From Ardenticatenaceae bacterium (GTDB lineage Bacteria; Chloroflexota; Anaerolineae; Promineifilales; Promineifilaceae), in the NCBI GenBank assembly GCA_020634495.1, contig JACKBR010000003.1, forward strand, positions 1 to 64,000: DNA of 64,000 bases, read 5' to 3'. The notes under the pieces were generated by a model. The model worked only from the letters and a program-made list of their open reading frames with translations, had not been told where the DNA came from and did no database searches. A program made the translations under genes and the position numbers. Positions 24,021-32,909 of this stretch are shown here, piece after piece; the stretch's first letter is position 1, and each line of letters starts with the position of its first letter.

Positions 24021-25070
24021 TTAGGGAACGTAGCTCAAGCCAAACGGATTAAATTCTACAGTCACCTCGCCAACAAGAACTGGTAAATCATCAGCGCCAA
24101 CTTCGTAAATAGTCACCTTGTCGGCAGTGCCGCCAGAGTGGGTAACGTACAGCTTGTCAGCAGCTGGTGTCAGGGCGATGTTGTGCGGAACCGCATAAGG
24201 CGTATCGGTTGTGCCCAAAATGGTGTTGGTGCGCAGATCAATGGCTATCAGACCGTCCGTTCCGCCGCCGGGCAGATTGGTTGTGTAGAACACCTGCCCA
24301 TTTAGTGGCATCCCGGCACCATGTGCGCCTGGTGTAGCAATCTCATCCACCAACTCCAGCGTGTGCCGGTTAAACACAGACACCAGATCACTGTTCTGTG
24401 CCGGAACATAGATGAACTCGTTGTGGAAAGTCAAAGACACATGCGGGTCTTTGCCCACAGGTGCCCGGTTTACCTCGGCAAAGGTGTGGGCATCATACTG
24501 CACCAAATAATCATTGTCGCCAGCAAAGCCCAGCATGGTAACGTAGGCATAATCCCCTTGCGGACTCAAAACGACATCGTGGGGTTTGCCACCCATTGCC
24601 ACTAAATCAGCCGGTAAATCAACGGTGGCCGTTACGGTCAGCGTGGCGGGATTAATCACGGTTATGGTGTTGTCGATGTCATTGTTTACCCAAAGCTGGC
24701 TGCCACGGGCATCGGCCCACATGTGGAACACGCCCGCGCCAGCGGGAATAACATCTTCCACGCTAAAATCGCGCGCCCGGAAAACCACAACCCGGTCATT
24801 GGCCCGGTCGCCTACAAAAACACGGTTACCAACGCGGGTAAACACCACGTACATGGGCTCTGGCTCGTTTTCCCCGGCGGGCAATGCGTAGGTGCCAATA
24901 ACCTCGTCCGTGTGAACATCAATGACAGAAATGCTGCCTGAGGCGCGATTGGCCACAACAATTTTGCCGCTCGCTTGTTGGCTTGTTGGGTTTTGGGCCT
25001 GGGCCACTGTCAGGGGAATGAGGAGGGCTAGGAAGAGCAGGAATATAGCAAATACTTTTCTGTTTTTCAT
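24021..25070 (-). CDS. Secreted YVTN-type beta-propeller protein
   Basis: The 349-residue protein starts with a signal peptide (MKNRKVFAIFLLFLALLIPL then AQAQ). It is built of repeated blades such as GKIVVANRASGSISVID, SQLWVNNDIDNTITVIN, GDYAYVTM and NEFIYVPAQNSDLVSVF, the pattern of surface-layer YVTN/NHL propellers. The binding partner is unknown. It has a strong terminator and no operon partner. It lies between the CODH/ACS block and a WYL regulator, all on the minus strand. Confidence 0.87.
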   Translation of the reverse strand: MKNRKVFAIFLLFLALLIPLTVAQAQNPTSQQASGKIVVANRASGSISVIDVHTDEVIGTYALPAGENEPEPMYVVFTRVGNRVFVGDRANDRVVVFRARDFSVEDVIPAGAGVFHMWADARGSQLWVNNDIDNTITVINPATLTVTATVDLPADLVAMGGKPHDVVLSPQGDYAYVTMLGFAGDNDYLVQYDAHTFAEVNRAPVGKDPHVSLTFHNEFIYVPAQNSDLVSVFNRHTLELVDEIATPGAHGAGMPLNGQVFYTTNLPGGGTDGLIAIDLRTNTILGTTDTPYAVPHNIALTPAADKLYVTHSGGTADKVTIYEVGADDLPVLVGEVTVEFNPFGLSYVP

Positions 25071-25180
25071 TAATTATCTCCTTTCAACTCAACTTATTCT
25101 GCTAATAAAGGATGCTTGTTGAACGGAGAAAGCGTAGCAAGGGGGTATTACAAAAATATTGTGGGAAGGTTGGCGGATTC

Positions 25181-26179
25181 TTACGGGGTTGAGTTGTGGG
25201 ATGGTGGTTGCTGGTAGTGGTGGACGAGTTGGCTGGCCTGTTCGTAAATCATTTGCCTGAGCGATTCAGGGGCTAAGACTTCAACGGCCGTTCCCAATCC
25301 CAACAGTTGGCGGCAGGCAGATTCAAGGGAATCAAAAGTTAGCGAAATGGTGGCATAGCCCGCCGCATCTTCAGCTGGGGAAGCGGCCAGCAAGGCGGCG
25401 ACAATGCCTTCGCCAAAGACCAGGGCCAGCAGCGGGCCGCTGCTGGGGGCGACGCGCAGCGTCACCGTCAGGCTGTTTTGGCGTTCCTCAAAACGGTTTC
25501 GCCAGGTTTGCCAATAAGCGGCCAGATCAAACTTGGCGGGACGCTCAAATTGGCTGCCGGTTAGCTCTGCATCCATAATGCGCGAAATGCGATACACCTG
25601 AATTTGGCTCCCGTACATGGCCCCAACCACATACCAAATGCTGGCCTTTGCCACCAGGCCATAAGGGTCGATCAGTCGTTTGACCCATTGGCCATCCCCG
25701 CGCCGGTAGTTCAGCCGCAGCCGCTTGTTTTGCCACACGGCCGTTTGCACCAAAGGCAAAAATGGCACATCTTCTTCTGATTGAAACCAGGCAGCCGGGT
25801 CTAGATGCAGCCTCTCTTGCACAAAGGCCGCATCTTGCTGAAACGGGGCGGGCAGCGAAGCCATCAATTTAAGCAGGGCCGCTTCCGATGCTTTATCCGC
25901 GCCTAAATCGGCCAGCAGTCCGGGCACGGTAAACATGAACAGCGCCTGCACCTCTTTTTCGTTGAGGCCCGTCAGGTTGGTGCGGTAACTTTCCATCAGC
26001 ATACAGCCGCCGTTGGGGCCGCGTTCGGCATAAACCGGCACGCCGGACACGCTAAGCGCGTCCAAATCCCGGTAAATGGTGCGGGTGGAGACTTCCAACC
26101 GTTCGGCTAGCTCATCGGCGGTCATACGGCCGTTTGTTTGCAGCAACATCAAGAGGGAAATTAACCGGTCTGCACGCAT
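25181..26179 (-). CDS. HTH and WYL domain transcriptional regulator
   Basis: The 332-residue protein has an N-terminal winged helix (ADELAERLEVSTRTIYRDLDAL, read in parts, about 19-42) of the DeoR/HTH_11 type. The WYL-type ligand-binding region spans about 135-235 and includes VKRLIDPYGLVAKASIWYVVG. A C-terminal extension domain follows. Such regulators sense nucleotides or DNA ends in several systems. The target is unknown; the gene is next to a MITE-like element and to the propeller gene, with no defence genes nearby. Confidence 0.9.
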   Translation of the reverse strand: MRADRLISLLMLLQTNGRMTADELAERLEVSTRTIYRDLDALSVSGVPVYAERGPNGGCMLMESYRTNLTGLNEKEVQALFMFTVPGLLADLGADKASEAALLKLMASLPAPFQQDAAFVQERLHLDPAAWFQSEEDVPFLPLVQTAVWQNKRLRLNYRRGDGQWVKRLIDPYGLVAKASIWYVVGAMYGSQIQVYRISRIMDAELTGSQFERPAKFDLAAYWQTWRNRFEERQNSLTVTLRVAPSSGPLLALVFGEGIVAALLAASPAEDAAGYATISLTFDSLESACRQLLGLGTAVEVLAPESLRQMIYEQASQLVHHYQQPPSHNSTP

Positions 26180-26232
26180 GGCCTAAGTTTCTTGCATCTC
26201 CGGTGGGCTGTCAACTGTTGAAAAGGAACGGT

Positions 26233-26405
26233 AGGGTGATCGCATACTCAATTTGTTGCCACGAACGCGGCGGCGTGAACGCCCCCGCTACCTATGAAAG
26301 GCCCTTAGGGGCCTGCTCTTCAAGTCCATTCGGGCAGCCCAAAGGGCTTCCGTAACTAGCCGGATGGCTTCAGCCTCCGGCGATGAGGGAGTATGCGATT
26401 ACCCT
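26233..26405. mobile_element. MITE-like element with 17-base terminal inverted repeats
   Basis: AGGGTGATCGCATACTC at 26233-26249 and GAGTATGCGATTACCCT at 26389-26405 are complementary at 16 of 17 positions. The 173-base interior has no gene but several hairpins, including AGGCCC-TTA-GGGGCCT and GCCGGA...TCCGGC around GGCTTCAGCC. No target duplication is obvious. A structured RNA or a plain repeat is possible instead. The rest of the 26180-26524 spacer holds the surE promoter region and one ACGGCCGT. Confidence 0.55.
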
Positions 26406-26524
26406 GTAGAAACGGCCGTTAAAAAGCGCTTAACAAACCCTTATTGTCCTCTTAACCCGCTGTTGACCCCAACTTAAAGCCTGCCTGTTACCCTGGCCCA
26501 AAATTATGAAAAAAAGGATAAAAA

Positions 26525-27376
26525 ATGCACATTTTAGTGACTAATGATGATGGGGTAACGGCCCCAGGGCTGCTGGCTTTGGCCCAAGAAATGCGCCAAT
26601 TTGGTACGGTAAGCATTGTTGCCCCAGACCACGATTGGTCTGGTGGTGGGCACGTAAAAACGTTGAATCGCCCCTTGCGGGTGCGCCGCGTGAAGCTGGC
26701 CGATGGCAGCGAAGCGCTTACCAGCGATGGCGCTCCTTCAGATTGCGTGGCGTTGGCGTTGATGGGCTTGTTAAAAGACAAAGTGGATTTGGTGGTTTCT
26801 GGCGTGAATACGGCCGCAAATCTAGGACATGATGTGACGTACTCCGGGACGGTAACGGCCGTTATGGAGGGCATTATTTGGGGTGTGCCAGGTGTGGCTG
26901 TGTCGTTAGACGGCCGTTCCAGAAACTCGTTGGAGCTGGATTACACGCTGGCTGTCGAGGTTGCGGCTGCGGTGGTGCGCACCGTTCTGCAAAATGAGCT
27001 GCCCAAAGGCACCTTCCTCAACGTTAACGTGCCCCAACTGCCCATCGACCAGTTCAATGGCATTAAGCTCACCCGGCAAGGGCTGCGCGTTTACCGCGAC
27101 CGCCTGGATAAGCGAACAGACCCACGCGGCAATGATTATTATTGGATTGGCGGCGACCGGCCTACCGGCGTGCCGCATGAAGGCACCGATGTGGGGGCAA
27201 TTTTTGCCGGGTACGCTTCCGTAACGCCGCTAGAGCTAGACCTGACGGCGTTCCACGCCATGCCGCTGCTGGAGGAGTGGGGCTGGTCGCTGGAAGAGGT
27301 TGATTCAGAAGGCAGACAATTGGCCCAACTGAATGGTGTGCCAAAATTACCAATTGTAGAATCAGTGACTGCTTAA
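26525..27376 (+). CDS. surE: 5'/3'-nucleotidase SurE
   Basis: SurE dephosphorylates nucleoside monophosphates and short polyphosphates in the cytosol. The 283-residue protein opens with HILVTNDDGVTAPG, where Asp8-Asp9 bind the metal. It also has VAPDHDWSGGGH, a region matching the SDG/PSDCV block, and SGVNTAANLGHDVTYSGTV, all family signatures. The glycine triplet in place of SGxG near residue 40 is a common variant. An AGGAT site precedes the ATG. The gene is alone on the plus strand. Confidence 0.95.
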   Translation: MHILVTNDDGVTAPGLLALAQEMRQFGTVSIVAPDHDWSGGGHVKTLNRPLRVRRVKLADGSEALTSDGAPSDCVALALMGLLKDKVDLVVSGVNTAANLGHDVTYSGTVTAVMEGIIWGVPGVAVSLDGRSRNSLELDYTLAVEVAAAVVRTVLQNELPKGTFLNVNVPQLPIDQFNGIKLTRQGLRVYRDRLDKRTDPRGNDYYWIGGDRPTGVPHEGTDVGAIFAGYASVTPLELDLTAFHAMPLLEEWGWSLEEVDSEGRQLAQLNGVPKLPIVESVTA

Positions 27377-27558
27377 GAAGATTGCTGCTCCAAAAACCTC
27401 GTTTCCGGGGAAAGTTCGGAGGAGACGATATGAGCGCAAGCACAACACCATAAATGAAAATCGGCTGATTTTCTCTGTGTTCTCTGCGCTCTCCGCGGTT
27501 AAATTATTTTCGGAGGAGACTTCACCAGCTACGCCGACCACCATAAATGAAAACACCC

Positions 27559-27614
27559 AACCTCCCGCAGGTTTGTTTCCAGACAATGCTTGCGGATGGA
27601 ACCTGCGGGAGGTT
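27559..27614 (+). terminator. Fifteen-base hairpin AACCTCCCGCAGGTT
   Basis: The arms 27559-27573 and 27600-27614 are perfectly complementary around a 26-base loop, followed by TATTTTCG. A near-identical stem follows the PFOR gene at 44717. The weak T-run makes it a probable but not certain terminator. Confidence 0.6.
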
Positions 27615-27632
27615 TATTTTCGAGGAAGAAAA

Positions 27633-27689
27633 ATGATCGATATTGCGCGTGATTTACTGATGCAGAATCACGCGATGCTCGATAATTAA
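27633..27689 (+). CDS. Possible 18-residue peptide
   Basis: ATG at 27633 follows a GAGGAAG ribosome site and reads MIDIARDLLMQNHAMLDN before a stop. The good ribosome site is the only support. It could be the remnant of a longer gene or a leader peptide. Confidence 0.25.
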   Translation: MIDIARDLLMQNHAMLDN

Positions 27690-27709
27690 ATTGCCAGGGG
27701 AAACGGGAG

Positions 27710-29065
27710 CTATCCCTCTAGTGCGCCTAAAACAGTCGGCAGCAGCTGCATCTTGCGCGATACCACGCCGTCGGCATTGAGCGTGCCATCTTCCCGCCGG
27801 GGATAAGGCAACCCCTCTAACGCCGGCACATCATCTGTAATGAGCAGGCGGCTGCCGCGTCGCACCACGTCAGTCACCATCAGCATGGCAAAGTTGAGGC
27901 CGTTGCTGTCGCGCTGTTTGATGAGGGCATCTCCTAAAGCGTTTGTGTACTCTGCCAACTGGCTGCGATTGGTGACTTCTACCTGGGAGATGCCAAATTT
28001 TAGGCCGCCAGCTTCATACTGCTTAAAGTCGGTGTTGATAATCTCATCCGGCGTGCGGGAGGCTAACCCAGCGCCAGCTTGCAGCACTTGTTCCCCAAAA
28101 GACTGTACTGTTTCTCCCGCCAGTGGCGAATCGCCTAATTTGGCCCAGCGCAGCAGCCGTTCGGCGGCTTCGCGGTCCCGCTCGGTGGTGGTGGGGGAAT
28201 TGAGGATGAGTGTGTCTGACATGATGCCTGCCAGCAGCAAGCCTGCCAGGGCAGGCGGGGCGCTGAGTCCCGCTTCGTTGATGCGTTCGCTGACGAGGGT
28301 GCAGGTGCTGCCGACCACATCAATTGTAAAACGGATGGGGGTGCGGGTAGGGGCATTATCCAGGCGATGATGATCCAGCACTTCAATTAAATCGGCTTCG
28401 TCCACGGCACCAAGCGCCTGCCCAATTTCATTATGGTCTACCAGGATGAGGCTGTACCGGGGCGGGTTGAGGGCGTCGCGCTGGCGGCAAATGCCTTGAT
28501 ATTGCCCTTCTTCGTCCACCACCCAAAATTCGCTGCGTTCTTCATGCAAAATGCGGGGCAGCACGTCCCGGATGCGGCTGCTGGCTGTAAAACGGGGCAC
28601 GTTGGTATCGCAGGCTTCGGAACACGGCCGTTCCATAATATCGGCGATACGCATTTCTTCCCGGCGCGGGTGAGCGCCTACAGACTCCTTCAAAAAGCGG
28701 AACAGACTCAGAACGGTAACCAGGCCGTAGGGTGATCCATCTTCATTAACGACGGGGGCAATGCCACCCGTTCGGTTGGCAATGGCCCACACATCGCGCA
28801 ACGGCCGTTCCGGGGTGGTGGTGTTTAGGCGCTGCACAACATTTTCAAACCGGGGGGAGGCATCGGGCAGTAAAGCAGGCGGCTCTAAGTGAAGCCGCTC
28901 CAAAACCCAGGCAGTTTGCGGGTTTAGATGTCCGGCTCGTGCTGGCGTGATGGTTTCTCCGGTCTGGTTTTGCAGCAGCCAGGCGTAGCCCATTGCCGAG
29001 GCAATCGAGTCTGTATCAGGATTGATGTGTCCAATTACGTAGGTTCCACTTGTTTTTTTAGCCAT
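27710..29065 (-). CDS. CBS-domain family II (DHH) inorganic pyrophosphatase-like protein
   Basis: Family II pyrophosphatases hydrolyse pyrophosphate with Mn or Co. The 451-residue protein has GHINPDTDS at 12-20, a CBS pair inserted at about 70-195 (PLRDVWAIAN and QGICRQRDAL are typical edges), then the LVDHNE and VLDHHR metal motifs, and a DHHA2 C-terminus. The CBS insert usually makes activity depend on adenine nucleotides. Length and order match CBS-PPases. It is monocistronic. Confidence 0.9.
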   Translation of the reverse strand: MAKKTSGTYVIGHINPDTDSIASAMGYAWLLQNQTGETITPARAGHLNPQTAWVLERLHLEPPALLPDASPRFENVVQRLNTTTPERPLRDVWAIANRTGGIAPVVNEDGSPYGLVTVLSLFRFLKESVGAHPRREEMRIADIMERPCSEACDTNVPRFTASSRIRDVLPRILHEERSEFWVVDEEGQYQGICRQRDALNPPRYSLILVDHNEIGQALGAVDEADLIEVLDHHRLDNAPTRTPIRFTIDVVGSTCTLVSERINEAGLSAPPALAGLLLAGIMSDTLILNSPTTTERDREAAERLLRWAKLGDSPLAGETVQSFGEQVLQAGAGLASRTPDEIINTDFKQYEAGGLKFGISQVEVTNRSQLAEYTNALGDALIKQRDSNGLNFAMLMVTDVVRRGSRLLITDDVPALEGLPYPRREDGTLNADGVVSRKMQLLPTVLGALEG

Positions 29066-29369
29066 AAAAGTTTCTCTCAGGTTGAATAGTCTAAAAGAAT
29101 GGGATTAATTCGTTCGGTGAATAAAAGGGATGTTTTTAGAAAGGTTGGTGGGTATTCCTGTGGGTTACCTGCGGGATTATAGGCATGTTTCCTGTCGAAC
29201 CCCCTTTCGGATTTTTAGGATGATGTATCCAAAGTATCCCTAAAAAATTAACGTTTTGTCACTTGTTAGACTGGGCTATTTCGATTACGATATTTTTTAT
29301 TTGGTATAGATGTGTATTGTCCTTGCTTCGCTTCAGATGCGGTTTGCCTTGCGAAATGGGAGGCATCTC

Positions 29370-30239
29370 ATGTTTAAACGTATTGGTATTTTACTAACCA
29401 CTTTTTTGTTGGCAACGGCCGTTTTTAGCAGCATAGTTTGGGCGGAAACGGCCGTACCGGCCGAGGACACAGGCCTGTATCTGCCCTTCGTAACCGTTCC
29501 CGCGTTGCCCCCTCAAATTCTTAGCTTCACCGCCAATGTCCCTATTGCCGATCCTGGTGACACCATCACGCTAAGCTGGCAGACCAGCCAGGCTACCACC
29601 ATCACATTGTACCATCTGGTGGGCGGCGTATTTGGTCAATTTTGGGACGTAGCTCCCAGCGGAAATATGACCTACACCATCAGCAGCACCAGCCGCAACT
29701 CTGAGAGTTTTGCCCTGTATGCCAGCAATGCTCTCTTCCCTTACACCTCAGCCTCCCTGACGCTGCCTTTGACATGCCCCTTTACCTGGTTCTTTAGCCC
29801 GGCTCCAGACGTGTGCCCACAAGAAGCGGCCCTGCTTTCTGCATCGGCAGAGCAGCAGTTTGAGCATGGTGTGATGATCTGGGTTGGTGAGGAAGATCGC
29901 ATTTACGTGCTGTATGATGATACGATGTACACAGATGGCTGGGCGGCTTTTGAAGACACCTGGGAGGAAGGCGATCCCATTGACGATCCTTCCATTGTGC
30001 CGCCGCCTGGCTTTTACCAGCCGCAGCGTGGCTTTGGCCTGGTGTGGCGTGATCAGCCGCTGGTGCGGGAGCGCCTGGGTTGGGCCGTGGCTCCTGAGGT
30101 TGGTGGGGATACGGCCGTACAGCGTACATCCTATTACAAATATAATCATACGTACCTAAAAGCTTTAGATAATAACGTATGGCATCTGTTCCCAGAGCGG
30201 AGCGATTGGGAAAAATTCACGCCGACTGCTATCAATTAA
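29370..30239 (+). CDS. Secreted protein of unknown function
   Basis: I place the start at 29370 (MFKRIGILLTTFLL), because a GGGAGG site lies 6-7 bases upstream and a signal peptide with cleavage near VWA-ET follows. The mature 265 residues include a beta-rich segment (SFTANVPIADPGDTITLSW), which resembles an immunoglobulin-like fold, a Cys pair, and a C-terminal part with DRIYVLYDD, FEDTWEEGDP and RERLGWAV, resembling LGFP-like cell-surface repeats. It may be anchored to or act on the cell envelope. Confidence 0.75.
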   Translation: MFKRIGILLTTFLLATAVFSSIVWAETAVPAEDTGLYLPFVTVPALPPQILSFTANVPIADPGDTITLSWQTSQATTITLYHLVGGVFGQFWDVAPSGNMTYTISSTSRNSESFALYASNALFPYTSASLTLPLTCPFTWFFSPAPDVCPQEAALLSASAEQQFEHGVMIWVGEEDRIYVLYDDTMYTDGWAAFEDTWEEGDPIDDPSIVPPPGFYQPQRGFGLVWRDQPLVRERLGWAVAPEVGGDTAVQRTSYYKYNHTYLKALDNNVWHLFPERSDWEKFTPTAIN

Positions 30240-30376
30240 GCTGTGTGGGCTGGTGGTTATTTGTGACAATTTGCACCCCGTCGCCATGAATTATGTCACT
30301 GGGGGAAAATGTTGCACGAACCATACTTGTGAGGTAACAACCCAAAAGCTGAATTTTTACAGGTAGGAGGTAAACC

Positions 30377-30760
30377 GTGAATCTAGAGCAAGCGAATACA
30401 GCCATTCGTATCGCCTGGAAGATGTCGCTCATTTCAATTGGGGTCACCATTGCCCTGACATTTGTCTATGCCAGCGGCGGTAGTTTGGCTCAGGTAGATT
30501 GGTGGAATTGGGTAGACATCGTTTTGATGCTGGCTTTGACTTATGGCGTGTATAAAAAGCACCGCGCCAGCGCTGTGACGCTGTTTGTTTACTATGTTGT
30601 TGGCAAAATTTATATTTGGATTTTTTCCGGGGCCATCATTGGGCTGCCGGTTGCAGCAATCTTCGCCTACTTTTTCTTTCGGGGTATCCAGGGTGTGTTT
30701 GCCTATCACCGGTTAATTCGTGACCTGGCAGAAGATACGGCCGTACATTATTCAGTTTAA
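30377..30760 (+). CDS. Small integral membrane protein
   Basis: The 127-residue protein starts at GTG with AGGAGG six bases upstream. Four hydrophobic segments are visible: about 15-33, 43-60, 66-83 and 85-103. No catalytic motif is recognised. A terminator follows the stop. It may be co-transcribed with the secreted protein gene 137 bases upstream. Confidence 0.75.
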   Translation: MNLEQANTAIRIAWKMSLISIGVTIALTFVYASGGSLAQVDWWNWVDIVLMLALTYGVYKKHRASAVTLFVYYVVGKIYIWIFSGAIIGLPVAAIFAYFFFRGIQGVFAYHRLIRDLAEDTAVHYSV

Positions 30761-30834
30761 GTACAAAAACCCACAGTATTGACTTATTTGCCTATCTGTT
30801 GAATTTTGTTACACTGTACACGGCTCCCCCCCGA

Positions 30835-30878
30835 GAGATGCTTCATGAGCGCCTGCTTGTGAGGCATCTCATTTTTTA
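30835..30878 (+). terminator. Terminator after the small membrane protein gene
   Basis: GAGATGC (30835-30841) and GCATCTC (30864-30870) form the base of a hairpin with further partial pairing inside, followed by ATTTTTT. The same GAGATGC stem is used after the PPDK gene. Confidence 0.75.
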
Positions 30879-30884
30879 TGGGAC

Positions 30885-31370
30885 TTAGGCAGTCCCTAAT
30901 ATCCCTTCCATCACAGCTAAATGACTCAGTTCATGATCAGCAATCAGGTGACAAACCTCTTCAATGCTCATAATGTGCAGGCTGCCGTGCCGCCCCGTTT
31001 TGCCCCAATCATCCTCTTGAATCGTGTCCACAAAACTCAGCAGATTGCTACGATTTTCCTTTAACTTGCTTAAGAGATCTGAAGGGCTTTGGTCGGCCGT
31101 TTTTTGAATGGCCCGGTTGTTCCACCGTTCCAAATCAAAATCGGGCGGTACCGGATCATTGCCTTGCTGCCACTGCATCATCATCCCCAACATGCCTTTT
31201 TCGGCATCCACCAGGTGGCGCAAGATGTCGGTCATGGTCCAGTGTGCTCCTTCGTCGTAAACGGCCGTTTCCCAATCATCCCCCTCCAACTGGTCAAAAA
31301 AAGCTACCAGTGAACCCCGTGTCTCATTCAACTTTGCTGCAATTTCCGCATTTTTTGTATTTGCCACCAT
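30885..31370 (-). CDS. DinB-family protein
   Basis: The 161-residue protein is a four-helix DinB-like bundle. Likely metal ligands are His51 in DILRHLVDAE and the two histidines of DHELSH near residues 147-151. DinB folds include thiol-dependent transferases and many unassigned stress proteins. AGGAG precedes the ATG. Its neighbour on the same strand is kynureninase, with a start-to-stop gap of 35 bases, so the two may be an operon. Confidence 0.85.
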   Translation of the reverse strand: MVANTKNAEIAAKLNETRGSLVAFFDQLEGDDWETAVYDEGAHWTMTDILRHLVDAEKGMLGMMMQWQQGNDPVPPDFDLERWNNRAIQKTADQSPSDLLSKLKENRSNLLSFVDTIQEDDWGKTGRHGSLHIMSIEEVCHLIADHELSHLAVMEGILGTA

Positions 31371-31405
31371 TTACTCCTTTTATTCTTTGCAACGTTCTTA
31401 ATAAA

Positions 31406-32677
31406 TCAAGTCACACTATTTTCTACCATGCTGTATCGTTCATACAACTTGTCTGTACTAACCAGACGCAAACGGCGCATCGCCTCGTGAATATCGGCAA
31501 AGCGGGTGTAGAGCGGGGCAATGCCCAGCCGAATATTATCTGGTTTACGGAAGTCTGGAATGACCCGCATGTCTTGAATGAGCGCCTGGCTGATGCGCCA
31601 GCCATCATCATGCCCCAGCGAAACGTGCGAGCCGCGCCAGGCTGCATCTTCGGGTGAATTCAGCCGAAAGCCCAGCGGTTCTAACCATGCCCGCCACAGC
31701 TCGATGAGATAGCCACTTAGCTGCACCGATTTGGCACGCAAGGCGTCCATGCCGGCCTCAAGCAGCAAATCAACACCCGGTTCGATGAGCGCGGTTGATA
31801 AAATGGGGGGTGTTCCCGTGAGAAAGTGGCGCAGCCCGCCTTCTCGTTCGTAATTCAGAGCAAATTCAAACATTGCTTTGTGTCCCATCCAGCCGGTGAT
31901 GGGATTGCTTAATTTAGTTTGCCACTGCCGCTGCACGTATAAAAAAGCGGGCGAGCCAGGGCCGCCATTCAAATATTTGTAGGTGCAGCCCACGGCCAGC
32001 GGCACGTTGGCCGCACGCAAATTGGCCGGAACCGCTCCAACGGAATGACTCATGTCCCACAGCATTAGCGCCCCAGCATTGTGAGCCAATTGGGTAACGG
32101 CCGTTATGTCATACGTGTAGCTGCTTTTGAAAACAGTGTGGCTCAGGGACACCAGGGCGGTGTCTTCATCGATGGCCTGGGCCAGGCCGTCTACCGGGCC
32201 ATGAATGCCGTCTGAAGGAACGATGTGTACCTGCAACGGCCGTCCTGCCAACTGTGCCACCGCTTGCAAAATGTACAAATCGGAAGGAAAGTTGAGGTCA
32301 TCGGTGATAATTTTGGAACGGCCGTTGTGGTAATTGACCGCCGCCAGCGCCAGCTTGAACAAATTGGTCGATGTTGAATCAGCCACAATCACTTCATCAG
32401 CCTCTGCCCCAATAAGTTGGCCAATTTTGCCGCCAATTTTTGCCTGAAGGTCAATCCAGCCATCGTTCCATCCGGCAATCAAATGCTGGCCCCATTGTCG
32501 TTCTACCAAATCTTGCAGAAGGTGGCTGCTTGCTTTTGGCAGGCGTCCTAGCGAGTTGCCGTCCAGGTAAACCAGGTCTGGATCATCAATAACAAAGCGA
32601 TCGCGAAAATGGGCCAGCGGGTCTTCGGCGTCAAGCTGTTGGGCATAGGTCAGGTGGGTCAAATTGGGCATTTGCAT
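31406..32677 (-). CDS. kynU: Kynureninase
   Basis: Kynureninase cleaves kynurenine to anthranilate and alanine using PLP. The 423-residue length is typical. The PLP lysine is Lys234 in CTYKYLNGGPGSPAF, and Asp208 in LWDMSHSVGA contacts the pyridine ring. YLDGNSLGRLPK at the N-terminus is characteristic of kynureninases over other class V aminotransferases. Other kynurenine pathway genes are absent. Start could be at 32677 or two codons later, since AAGGAATGCAAATG fits either. Confidence 0.94.
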   Translation of the reverse strand: MQMPNLTHLTYAQQLDAEDPLAHFRDRFVIDDPDLVYLDGNSLGRLPKASSHLLQDLVERQWGQHLIAGWNDGWIDLQAKIGGKIGQLIGAEADEVIVADSTSTNLFKLALAAVNYHNGRSKIITDDLNFPSDLYILQAVAQLAGRPLQVHIVPSDGIHGPVDGLAQAIDEDTALVSLSHTVFKSSYTYDITAVTQLAHNAGALMLWDMSHSVGAVPANLRAANVPLAVGCTYKYLNGGPGSPAFLYVQRQWQTKLSNPITGWMGHKAMFEFALNYEREGGLRHFLTGTPPILSTALIEPGVDLLLEAGMDALRAKSVQLSGYLIELWRAWLEPLGFRLNSPEDAAWRGSHVSLGHDDGWRISQALIQDMRVIPDFRKPDNIRLGIAPLYTRFADIHEAMRRLRLVSTDKLYERYSMVENSVT

Positions 32678-32828
32678 TCCTTAGCGGAGGGCGTTAATGA
32701 ATTGGTAACTATTATCTTAGCGCAAGATGCCAGCAGAAACGAACATAAGGCTGCCAACCCTGCCAGGTGCTGCCTACCCAATTGACCAGTACCCAAAACG
32801 GCCGTTCTGCGCCATACTAAGATTATTT

Positions 32829-32890
32829 GCCACAGAAATCACAGAGTTCATTGAGAAGTTTGCGCTTTTCCCTCTTTATTCTCTGTGGCT
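32829..32890. repeat. GCCACAGA...TCTGTGGC inverted repeat element
   Basis: GCCACAGAAATCACAGAGTT on the left and TTATTCTCTGTGGC on the right frame a 60-base element in the divergent spacer between kynU and the ABC exporter gene. A related element lies at 45838-45912. Confidence 0.65.
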
Positions 32891-32909
32891 TGGCTTTTTG
32901 GAGGTTTTT

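Larger units (their letters stand above)
27377..27709. other. Repeat-rich spacer between surE and the pyrophosphatase-family gene
   Basis: Contents are a CTCTGTGTTCTCTGCGCTCT repeat near 27471-27508, the 15-base hairpin at 27559-27614, two TCGGAGGAGAC copies, and two copies of CACCATAAATGAAAA (about 27449 and 27539). An 18-codon frame at 27633-27689 is described separately. Confidence 0.5.

Noticed and set aside
32727..32909. N-terminal extension of the ABC exporter by 61 codons
   Set aside because: The extension is made largely of the CACAGAG repeat element. A GGAGG site directly precedes the ATG at 32910.
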